From Firmicutes bacterium UBA2598 (GTDB taxonomy: Bacteria; Bacillota; PH28-bin88), in contig DDKM01000097.1 in the NCBI GenBank assembly GCA_002339345.1, positions 1-42,689 on the forward strand: a stretch of 42,689 nucleotides of DNA, read 5' to 3'. Positions 1 through 6,892 of the stretch are shown here, piece after piece (the first letter of the stretch is position 1; every line of letters begins with the position of its first letter). Both the position numbers and the translations under genes were made by a program. Below the pieces are notes generated by a model. The model was not told where the DNA came from. It made no database searches and saw only the letters and a list, made by a program, of their open reading frames with translations.

Positions 1-12
1 TCGAACGGGTGA

Positions 13-52
13 AAAACTTACGCCATATTTTAAGTAAGTATGCGTAAGTTTT
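13..52. repeat. 11-bp perfect inverted repeat, terminator-like
   Basis: Arms AAAACTTACGC (13-23) and GCGTAAGTTTT (42-52) are perfectly complementary around an 18-nt loop. The loop holds a further GTAAGT (34-39) that could pair with the left arm instead. The right arm ends in four T, so this may be the terminator of a gene lying before the window. The rest of 1-186 holds no gene I can support, only the ribosome site for the first gene. Confidence 0.45.
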
Positions 53-186
53 AGAAACCAGGGGATGAAGTGTCCAGTGGAACTGGATGTAACAGGAACC
101 CCCCCCTGATGGCTTTTTGTGTTATCATAAATAATGGGGTAAGGCAAAAAGTCCTGTCAACCGGGAGAAGTGGGAGGGTACCCTTT

Positions 187-1206
187 ATGAAACTACCAGG
201 GCCATTGGTCCTTTTAATGCTGTTAGCGCTGGCCATCGCGGGGTGTTCCTTTGGCGGCGGCGCCCCTCCAATCCAAAAGACCGTTGGCGTGCTCCTTTCC
301 GGCGACGCGAGATTGGCCAAGCTGACCGGGCTGAAACAGGGACTGGAGGATCTAGGATATTTTGAAAATAAAAACATCAGGTATATAATCAAAAGCGCTG
401 GGGATGACCAGACCCTCATCCGTCCCCTGGCGGAAGAACTGGCCCGGGAGCGACCCGACGTGCTGGTCGCCACCGGGCATGTTGAAGCTCAGGCGCTGAA
501 ACAGGTTACGGCTGCCGATAAAATGCCGGTGGTATTTGCCGGGGTGGCCTCATCGGTGGAACAGGGCCTGGTGGAAAGCCTGCAGCGGCCCGGGAGCAAT
601 TTGACCGGGGTGGATAATTACCACGCCGAGCTGTCCGGGAAGCGGCTAGAATTATTACAAAAGCTGCTGCCCGGCGTCCGCCGGGTGCTGGTGATCTACG
701 ACCCCAGTGTTCCTCCCGCCTTTCCCGGACTCCGGATGGTGGAAAGCGCCGCCCTGCACCTCGGGATCCGGCTGGACAGGGTGCCAGTAACCTCCAGGGA
801 GGAACTGCAACGGCTAACCAGCAGGCTGGATAGCTATGCTGCCGATGCCGTCCTCCTGATGCCCAGCTTCCGGTTGGAGGCCCTGGTCGGTGAAATTGTG
901 GCGGTGACCAAAAGCCGTGGAGTTCCCGTGATGGGGGTTAATGAACATGAAACGGAATTGGGTTGCCTGGCTGCCTATGGAGTATCCTTTACCAATCAGG
1001 GGCGGCAGGCCGCCCGGCTGGTGGACAAAATCCTGAATGGGCAAAAACCTGAGCATATACCCGTGGAGACACCAGAGAACATAGCGCTGGTGGTAAACCT
1101 GGACGCAGCCCGGGAACTGGGGCTGTCCCTATCCCCGGTGGGCCTTAGTTTTGCCCGTGTGATCACGGACGGGCAGACCGGAAAAGGAGGGGCTGCCGGT
1201 GAGTGA
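187..1206 (+). CDS. ABC-type substrate-binding lipoprotein (PF04392 family)
   Basis: A 339-residue exported lipoprotein. The ATG at 187 is chosen because GGGAGG (172-177) sits 9 nt upstream and the protein then opens with a lipoprotein signal: MKLPGP, a hydrophobic stretch, then the lipobox AIAGC. An in-frame ATG at 70 would bury this signal. The mature part, from about residue 30 (VGVLLSGDARLAKLTGLKQG), has the two-lobed fold signature of ABC_sub_bind proteins, such as RPDVLVATG and RPGSNLTGV. No permease or ATPase gene follows. Instead the stop overlaps the start of a histidine kinase by 8 bp, so I infer that it is an extracytoplasmic ligand-sensing partner of that kinase rather than a transporter component. 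The ligand is unknown; many family members bind amino-acid-like molecules. Confidence 0.85.
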   Translation: MKLPGPLVLLMLLALAIAGCSFGGGAPPIQKTVGVLLSGDARLAKLTGLKQGLEDLGYFENKNIRYIIKSAGDDQTLIRPLAEELARERPDVLVATGHVEAQALKQVTAADKMPVVFAGVASSVEQGLVESLQRPGSNLTGVDNYHAELSGKRLELLQKLLPGVRRVLVIYDPSVPPAFPGLRMVESAALHLGIRLDRVPVTSREELQRLTSRLDSYAADAVLLMPSFRLEALVGEIVAVTKSRGVPVMGVNEHETELGCLAAYGVSFTNQGRQAARLVDKILNGQKPEHIPVETPENIALVVNLDAARELGLSLSPVGLSFARVITDGQTGKGGAAGE

Positions 1207-3436
1207 CAGGATTGCCTGGTGGCAGCGGATCAGGTTTCAACTGCTGGGCTTTGGTGTGATGATGTCCATCATTCCCCTGCTGGCACTGGGTTGGGCCAAC
1301 ATCAACGCAGCCCGCACCAACCTGGAGGTCTCCATCCAGAGGCAAAACACCGCTGCCGCCCGCTGGGTGGCCGGCGAAATCTACCTTAGTGTCAAGAACA
1401 TCTGGGACAAGTTGGAGGCGGTGACCGGAGGGTATGGCGGAAGCCTCCTTACTATGGATAACCATGAACGGGAACGGATCCTTTACTCCCTTTTGAAAAC
1501 CACACCCCTGGTGGAGGAAATGGCGGTGGTGGATGCTGCAGGCGTGGAATGGACGCGGGTTTCCCGGCGTAGGGTGGTTGTTTCCACCAGAGCCGTACTG
1601 TCTTCGGCCGGCCCGGAAATGGTGAATATCCTCGCCGGAAGGCGCGGGGTGGGGCGAGTTTTCCTGGAAGGGGACGGGCGACCCATGGCCAACCTGGTAG
1701 TTCCCCTTTTTGACGGTACCGGTGTGCGGGTTGTGGGCGGCCTGGTGGCTCAGATTAACCTGCGGGGTATTGTGGACAACACCGTTTCCGGGGCCAAGGA
1801 TAAGAGCGGGTACCTGTTTGTGGTGGACGACCAGGGGCGGCTCTTGAGCCATGAGGACTTCAGCCAGGTCCTGCAAAACCGGGATGTGACCGGCAGCGCC
1901 GCCGTTGGGAAACTGCTGGCCGGGGTCAATCCCGCCGATTTGCCCACACCTCACAGCTATCAGTCTTATACGGGCCGGGAAGTGTTGGGAGTGTTCTCCC
2001 CCATAGAGGACCTGGGATGGGGAGTGGTAATCGAACAGCCTGCGGCGGAAGCCTTCGCACCGGTTAGGGGCTTGTTATGGAAATTTGGCCTGGCCACCGC
2101 TCTGGTGATGGCTGCCGTGACTTCCATCAGCATCTTTTTCGGGATTAAATTTACCGGGCCCATCCAGGAACTGCAGCAGGGCACCCAGCGGATTATAACC
2201 GGCCATCTGGATCACGCCCTCCAGGTTAAGGCCATGGGCGAAATAGGCAGCTTAGTGGCGGCGTTTAACCAGATGACCCGGGAATTGAAGATCAAGTCGG
2301 ACAGCCTGCTGGCGGAAAAATCCCGGTTGGACACGGTAGTCAGCGGTATCGGCGCTGGCCTGGCCTTGGTTGGCAAGGAAGGTAGGATAAACTGGGTCAA
2401 TACTACCCTGGCGGGTTGGTTCGGCGGCGGGGAGAATGTGGTGGGCAAGTTTTGCCCCCAGCCCTGGGCAGAAAGCGAAACCGCCTGTGGGACATGCCCG
2501 GTGTTGTGTGGTGACTCAGGGCCGGAGAGCCGCGAGGTGGTACACTTCATCAAGCTGGGAGAAAAGAACAAATACTTCCGGCACCGGGTTTTTCCCCTCC
2601 ATCCCGGCAGCGAGGCGGGAGCCGGGTACCTGGTGGTGATTGAGGATATCACCGAGCGGCGGGAAATGGAGGCGGCCATTTGCCAAGCGGACAAGCTGGC
2701 TGCGGTAGGTTTGCTGGCGGCAGGGGTGGCCCATGAAATCAATAACCCCATGAACACAGTGGCGGCCTATACCGAAGACCTGCTGGAACGACTGAATGCC
2801 GAACCGGCAGCAGCCAGGGCCGATGAGGCCGAAATCACCCAGTACCTGGATATAATCCGCCAGCAGGTAAACCGCTGTACCAAAATCACCAGGAACCTGG
2901 TAAGTTTTGCCCGGCAGAGCAAGGGTGAGCAGCAGCTGGTGGAAATCAACGAACTGCTGCGGGAAACCGCTGCCCTGATCCACTTCCAGGCCAAAAGCAA
3001 GCAGTTAAACATTACCCAGCGGTTGGAACCGGGATCCCTTTGGGTCATGGCTGACCGGGGCGAACTACAGCAGGTATTTCTTAACCTGTTGCAGAACGCT
3101 GTGGATGCCACCGGGGCCGGGGGGGAAATTCGGATCAATACCTGCCTTGGTGAGCAGGGAATTGACGTGGCGGTGGCCGATACCGGCTGCGGTATCCCGG
3201 AGGAACACCAGAACCTGATCTTCGATCCCTTCTTTACCACCAAGCCGGTGGGGAAAGGAACGGGGCTGGGCTTGTCCGTCTGCTACGGCATCCTGGCCAA
3301 ACTGGGTGGCCGGATCAGGGTGCAAAGCCGGGAAGGAGAGGGTACGGTTTTCACCGTAACCTTACCCCCGGCCAAAAAGGATACAAAGGAGGTGCCAACC
3401 CATGAACATCCTTCCCAGCTTGTTGATCGTGGATGA
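1199..3436 (+). CDS. Membrane sensor histidine kinase (dCache-like, HAMP, PAS, HisKA, HATPase)
   Basis: 745 residues from a GTG start with AGGAGG (1185-1190) 8 nt upstream. The order is: TM1 (about 12-31), a large extracytoplasmic sensor region resembling a double-Cache domain (about 35-285), TM2 (about 290-313), HAMP, a PAS domain (about 375-490), a HisKA domain with phospho-acceptor His512 in VAHEINNPMN, and an HATPase domain with NLLQNAVDA, DTGCGIPEE and GKGTGLGLSV. The PAS domain carries an unusual cysteine set, C419, C430, C433 and C437 (C-x10-C-x2-C-x3-C), which could bind a metal or Fe-S cluster or act as a thiol switch. The gene overlaps the lipoprotein gene before it and the sigma-54 regulator after it (35 bp), so the three are co-translated. 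It probably controls the downstream molybdoenzyme operon. Confidence 0.9.
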   Translation: MSDRIAWWQRIRFQLLGFGVMMSIIPLLALGWANINAARTNLEVSIQRQNTAAARWVAGEIYLSVKNIWDKLEAVTGGYGGSLLTMDNHERERILYSLLKTTPLVEEMAVVDAAGVEWTRVSRRRVVVSTRAVLSSAGPEMVNILAGRRGVGRVFLEGDGRPMANLVVPLFDGTGVRVVGGLVAQINLRGIVDNTVSGAKDKSGYLFVVDDQGRLLSHEDFSQVLQNRDVTGSAAVGKLLAGVNPADLPTPHSYQSYTGREVLGVFSPIEDLGWGVVIEQPAAEAFAPVRGLLWKFGLATALVMAAVTSISIFFGIKFTGPIQELQQGTQRIITGHLDHALQVKAMGEIGSLVAAFNQMTRELKIKSDSLLAEKSRLDTVVSGIGAGLALVGKEGRINWVNTTLAGWFGGGENVVGKFCPQPWAESETACGTCPVLCGDSGPESREVVHFIKLGEKNKYFRHRVFPLHPGSEAGAGYLVVIEDITERREMEAAICQADKLAAVGLLAAGVAHEINNPMNTVAAYTEDLLERLNAEPAAARADEAEITQYLDIIRQQVNRCTKITRNLVSFARQSKGEQQLVEINELLRETAALIHFQAKSKQLNITQRLEPGSLWVMADRGELQQVFLNLLQNAVDATGAGGEIRINTCLGEQGIDVAVADTGCGIPEEHQNLIFDPFFTTKPVGKGTGLGLSVCYGILAKLGGRIRVQSREGEGTVFTVTLPPAKKDTKEVPTHEHPSQLVDRG

Positions 3437-4727
3437 TGAAGCCGAGTTTCGGGATCTGCTGGTACGGCGGTTCCAGCGCAAGGGTCACCAGGTGGTGGGA
3501 ACCGCCAGCGCTGAAGGGGCGCTGGCAGTTTTGGACGAGCGGTGTTTCGATGTGGGCATCTTCGATATCAAAATGCCTGGCGTGGATGGCCTGCAGCTTT
3601 TGGAACTCGCCAGGAAGGCGCAGCCCGATATGGAGGTGCTGATGCTTACCGGCTATGGCACTATCCAGACCGCCATTCAGGCTATGAAGCTGGGCGCCTA
3701 CGACTACCTTACCAAGCCGTGCAACCTGGAGGAGCTGGAGATCCTGGTGGCCAAGGCAGCGGAGAAAAAACAGCTGGTTGAGACCAAAACCGTGCTGCAC
3801 GAGGCCTTCCGGCGGAACGCAACCCAGAGCCGGATCGTGGGTGAAAGTCCGAAAATGGGCTGTGTGCTGGAGATCGCCCGCAAGGTGGCCCCTTCCGGCT
3901 CCCCTGTCTTAATCGAAGGAGAAAGCGGCACGGGCAAGGAGTTAATTGCCCGGGCGTTGCACGATTGGAGTCCCCGTGTGCAGCAGCCCTTTGTGGCGGT
4001 TAATGCCGGGGCGTTGCCTGGGCACCTGCTGGAGAGTGAACTGTTCGGCCACGAGAAGGGAGCCTTTACCGGGGCGGTGGCCCAGAAAAAGGGACTGGTG
4101 GAGATGGCCCACCGGGGGACGCTGTTTTTGGATGAAATCGGTGAGATGGACCCCGGATTGCAGGTTAAACTGCTCCGCTTCCTGGAGACCGGCGAATTCC
4201 GGCGAGTGGGGGATAACCGGCTAAGGCAGGTGGAGGTTCGTATTGTGGCGGCCACCAACCGGAAGCTGGAGGCGGAAGTGAAGGAAGGGAGGTTCCGGGA
4301 GGACCTCTATTACCGCCTGAACGTGATCAGGATTTTGGTACCTCCCCTACGGGAGCGCAAGGAAGACATCCCTCTCTTGGCCCAGTACTTTTTGGCCGGT
4401 TCTGCGGCGGGCCGGGGCAAAAGGCTCTCGCCCGATGCCATGGGCGCCCTGGAGGCTTACGACTTTCCCGGTAATGTGCGGGAACTGGCCAACCTGGTGG
4501 AACGGGGCTGCCTGCTGGCCAGCGGGGACTTAATCACCGCAGCCGATCTCTTTGGCTCCAGCCCGGGTAAAAACACCCCCGCCGACACCCTAAAGGATGT
4601 GGAAAGGGAACACATCCTGCGGGTGCTGGGGGAAGTGGGAGGCAACAAGACCCGGGCCGCCGCCATACTGGGCATCAGTGTGCGCAACCTTTACCGCAAG
4701 CTTGAAGAATATGGCTACCAGACCTGA
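3402..4727 (+). CDS. Sigma-54-dependent response regulator (NtrC/AtoC family)
   Basis: 441 residues; ATG at 3402 behind AAAGGAGGTG. The receiver domain (1-120) has acidic pocket D11/D12 and phospho-acceptor Asp55 in FDIKMPG. The AAA+ domain has Walker A GESGTGKE (173-180), the sigma-54 contact loop GAFTGA (220-225), LFLDEIGEM as Walker B and a C-terminal Fis-type helix-turn-helix (KTRAAAILGISVRNLYRKL). All catalytic motifs are intact. It is the partner of the overlapping histidine kinase. Two palindromes and a -24/-12 promoter lie just beyond its stop, in front of the Fe-S/NrfD/molybdopterin operon, which makes that operon the obvious target. Confidence 0.95.
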   Translation: MNILPSLLIVDDEAEFRDLLVRRFQRKGHQVVGTASAEGALAVLDERCFDVGIFDIKMPGVDGLQLLELARKAQPDMEVLMLTGYGTIQTAIQAMKLGAYDYLTKPCNLEELEILVAKAAEKKQLVETKTVLHEAFRRNATQSRIVGESPKMGCVLEIARKVAPSGSPVLIEGESGTGKELIARALHDWSPRVQQPFVAVNAGALPGHLLESELFGHEKGAFTGAVAQKKGLVEMAHRGTLFLDEIGEMDPGLQVKLLRFLETGEFRRVGDNRLRQVEVRIVAATNRKLEAEVKEGRFREDLYYRLNVIRILVPPLRERKEDIPLLAQYFLAGSAAGRGKRLSPDAMGALEAYDFPGNVRELANLVERGCLLASGDLITAADLFGSSPGKNTPADTLKDVEREHILRVLGEVGGNKTRAAAILGISVRNLYRKLEEYGYQT

Positions 4728-4737
4728 GATTTTGGCA

Positions 4738-4770
4738 TGACAAAATGTCAGATCGGATGACAAAATTTCA
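4738..4770 (+). promoter_or_regulatory. Two tandem palindromic activator sites (putative enhancer)
   Basis: TGACA-AAA-TGTCA at 4738-4750 is a perfect palindrome. A second copy, TGACA-AAA-TTTCA at 4758-4770, is one base short of perfect. The centres are 20 bp apart (two helical turns) and lie about 98 and 118 bp before the expected start of the sigma-54 promoter. That is a usual distance for an NtrC-type enhancer. I infer that they are bound by the response regulator encoded just upstream. Confidence 0.7.
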
Positions 4771-4791
4771 TAGCCATTCCCTGTGCTAAAT

Positions 4792-4830
4792 GCCGGCAAA
4801 CCACCTTTTGCTGGCGTTTTTTATTTTTTT
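4792..4830 (+). terminator. Intrinsic terminator of the kinase/regulator operon
   Basis: GCCGGCAAA (4792-4800) pairs with TTTGCTGGC (4807-4815), with one G-U pair and a 6-nt loop, followed by a T-rich run to 4830. It sits between the enhancer palindromes and the -24 element, so it should insulate the two operons while leaving DNA looping possible. Confidence 0.8.
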
Positions 4831-4835
4831 ACCCC

Positions 4836-4851
4836 TGGCACGGACCTTGCT
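4836..4851 (+). promoter_or_regulatory. Sigma-54 (-24/-12) promoter
   Basis: TGGCACGGACCTTGCT matches the RpoN consensus TGGCACG-N4-TTGCT exactly. The GG and GC dinucleotides are 12 bp apart (4837 and 4849). The transcript would start near 4862 and read into the Fe-S/NrfD/molybdopterin operon. Confidence 0.93.
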
Positions 4852-4905
4852 CAAAAGGGTTGGCGAAAACAGTCCAGCACTAAAGGGGATAAGGAGGTAA
4901 TCAGA

Positions 4906-4959
4906 TTGTTGAACAGGTATCCAACCGCCAACAGGAACGAGAGGGGTGAAGAATTGTGA
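4906..4959 (+). CDS. Possible 17-codon leader peptide
   Basis: AAGGAGG (4891-4897) is the best ribosome site in this leader. It is followed by TTG codons at 4906 and 4909 that open a short frame encoding (M)LNRYPTANRNERGEEL. Its TGA stop (4957-4959) overlaps the GTG start of the next gene (4956). The arrangement would couple translation of the Fe-S subunit to reading of the short frame. The peptide has no recognisable family; it may only serve coupling or regulation. The alternative is that the strong site is coincidental and the weaker GAGGGGTGA at 4941 acts alone. Confidence 0.35.
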   Translation: MLNRYPTANRNERGEEL

Positions 4960-5603
4960 AAGACAATGACCAGGTACATTGGGCCATGGTCATCGACCTG
5001 CAGAAATGTGTCGGGTGTGACACCTGCACCGTCTCCTGCAAGGCGGAGAACCGGACCCCACCGGGAGTAACCTACAATGTGGTGACCGAGGTGGAGATGG
5101 GCGCATTCCCCCACATTACCCGGGTCAATCAGCCGCGTCCCTGTATGCAGTGTGACAACCCGCCGTGTGCCCAGGTTTGTCCCGTCAAGGCTACCTATAA
5201 AATGGAAAACGGCATCGTGGCGGTAGATGCCGACCGGTGCATCGGCTGCCGGTACTGTATGGTCAGCTGCCCGTACGGGGCCCGCTATTTTGATTTCGGC
5301 CAGGATTACGGGCAGGAAATGGCAGGCTACAACCATCTAACCACCCCCGAATACGGGGTGAACCGGGGGATCAGGAAGAAAGGAAAGACACCCGCCGGTA
5401 CCGTGCGCAAGTGCCACTTCTGTCTCCACCGCCTGCAGCGGGGCGAGGAGCCGGCCTGTGTGGAAATCTGTCCCGGTGACGCCAGGTACTTCGGTAACCT
5501 TACCGATCCAGCCAGCGTGGTGGCCAGGCTGGCGGCCAGCATCAGGGCCATGGTATTGAAAGAGGAACTGGGGACTCACCCCAGGGTTATCTACCTTAAA
5601 TAG
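4956..5603 (+). CDS. Four-cluster ferredoxin subunit of molybdoenzyme (TtrB/PsrB/DmsB type)
   Basis: 215 residues from a GTG start. Four cysteine groups in the usual DmsB/PsrB order are visible: CVGCDTCTVSC near the N-terminus, CMQCDNPPCAQVCP, CIGCRYCMVSCP, and CHFC ... CVEICP near the C-terminus. These should hold four [4Fe-4S] clusters passing electrons between the NrfD membrane subunit and the molybdopterin subunit. There is no signal peptide of its own. Proteins of this type are often carried across the membrane in complex with the Tat-dependent catalytic subunit, here encoded two genes downstream. It is the first gene of a B-C-A operon driven by the sigma-54 promoter at 4836. Confidence 0.92.
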   Translation: MKDNDQVHWAMVIDLQKCVGCDTCTVSCKAENRTPPGVTYNVVTEVEMGAFPHITRVNQPRPCMQCDNPPCAQVCPVKATYKMENGIVAVDADRCIGCRYCMVSCPYGARYFDFGQDYGQEMAGYNHLTTPEYGVNRGIRKKGKTPAGTVRKCHFCLHRLQRGEEPACVEICPGDARYFGNLTDPASVVARLAASIRAMVLKEELGTHPRVIYLK

Positions 5604-5620
5604 GGAAAAGAGGTGGGATA

Positions 5621-6892
5621 ATGTCTGTAGCAAAAACCGGCCCAGGTTCTCCCGGGATAACCTTGGGCAGTGATTTCCGGTCAACCTATGCCACCCTGCT
5701 GATCCTTATGGCGGCGGGAGCCTACGCCATCGGGGCCAGGGTTCTTGGCGGCCTGAACGTGACCGGCCTTACCAGCATCACCCCCTGGGGGGTCTGGGTG
5801 GTCTTTTACATCTTTTTTGTGGGCCTGAGCGCCGGCGCTTTCCTGTTATCCACCCTGATTTATGTTTTCGGGATGCACCGGTTTGAAAAGATTGGGAAGG
5901 AGGCATTGCTGGTTTCCCTGATCAGCATGGTGGTTGCCCTGTGCTTCATCCTGCTGGATCTGGGCCGGATGGACCGGTTTATCTACGCCCTCTGGTTTGG
6001 CAACGCCACCAGCGTACTGGCCTGGGAGGTGCGCTTTTACATGCTGTACATCCTCCTCCTTGCCGTTGAACTGTTCTATGCCATGCGGCCCGACCTGGTG
6101 CGGTTGAGGGGCGAGGCAAGCCTGCGGGGCCGCCTGGCAGCAGCCCTTACCCGCAATAGAGACAATCTTTCCCCGGCGGCTTTGGAGCGGGACCACAGGG
6201 TGATGCGGGTACTGGGAGCGCTGGGTATTCCCCTGGCCATCCTCGGTGTCCACGGGGGTACCGGCACGCTGTTTGCGGTGGTCAAAGCTCAACCTTACTG
6301 GAACAGCGCCCTGTTCCCCGTTCTGTTTGTAGTTTCCGCCCTGGTATCGGGTACCGCCTTGCTGATGGTGCTGCACATCTTCCGCTGCCGCCGGCAGGGG
6401 CGAAAGTTGGACCTGGACCTGTTAAGGGGCATGGGAGCGCTCCTGCTGGGCTTTTTGGCCCTGGACCTGATGTTGGAATTTTATGAATACCTCATCGGCG
6501 CCTACCGGCTGGAGGCTGCGGAATGGGCCACCCTGACCAGTATTTTTGCCGGGAGATACGCCTGGTCCTTCTGGCTCATTCAGATAGGCCTGGGCGCGAT
6601 TATCCCGGTCATCATCCTGGCCCGGGGATCCCGGAATTCGGCCGGTAATTTGTTTCTTGCCGCTCTGCTGGTGTTGGCGGGCATCATGGCAGTCCGTTTC
6701 CACATTGTTCTTCCACCCCTGGCGCTGCCCCAGCTGCCCGGCCTGCCCTGGGGTCATTACGGTCCCACCTGGGTGGAATGGGTAAGCAGCCTGGGCTTGA
6801 TGGCCATGGGGATGCTGCTGTATGTGGCAGGCACCAACTTCCTGCCCGTTGACGGGACTGCTGAGGATGAAAGGAGTGGAAACAATGGCTAA
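5621..6892 (+). CDS. NrfD/PsrC/TtrC-type membrane quinol-binding subunit
   Basis: 423 residues, ATG at 5621 with AGAGGTGG upstream. The protein is almost entirely hydrophobic, with roughly nine or ten membrane segments beginning near residue 24. It has the family-like run TPWGVWVVFYIFFVGLSAGA. NrfD-family proteins anchor the Fe-S subunit and exchange electrons with the menaquinone pool without haem. At 423 residues it is longer than PsrC-type proteins and nearer to TtrC/DmsC-like members. It lies 17 bp after the Fe-S gene and overlaps the next gene by 8 bp. Confidence 0.9.
   Translation: MSVAKTGPGSPGITLGSDFRSTYATLLILMAAGAYAIGARVLGGLNVTGLTSITPWGVWVVFYIFFVGLSAGAFLLSTLIYVFGMHRFEKIGKEALLVSLISMVVALCFILLDLGRMDRFIYALWFGNATSVLAWEVRFYMLYILLLAVELFYAMRPDLVRLRGEASLRGRLAAALTRNRDNLSPAALERDHRVMRVLGALGIPLAILGVHGGTGTLFAVVKAQPYWNSALFPVLFVVSALVSGTALLMVLHIFRCRRQGRKLDLDLLRGMGALLLGFLALDLMLEFYEYLIGAYRLEAAEWATLTSIFAGRYAWSFWLIQIGLGAIIPVIILARGSRNSAGNLFLAALLVLAGIMAVRFHIVLPPLALPQLPGLPWGHYGPTWVEWVSSLGLMAMGMLLYVAGTNFLPVDGTAEDERSGNNG

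Noticed and set aside
51..473. Open frame antisense to the binding lipoprotein gene
   Set aside because: It is the mirror of a well-supported gene with signal peptide and ribosome site; the Ser/Pro-rich translation is typical of an antisense shadow in GC-rich DNA.
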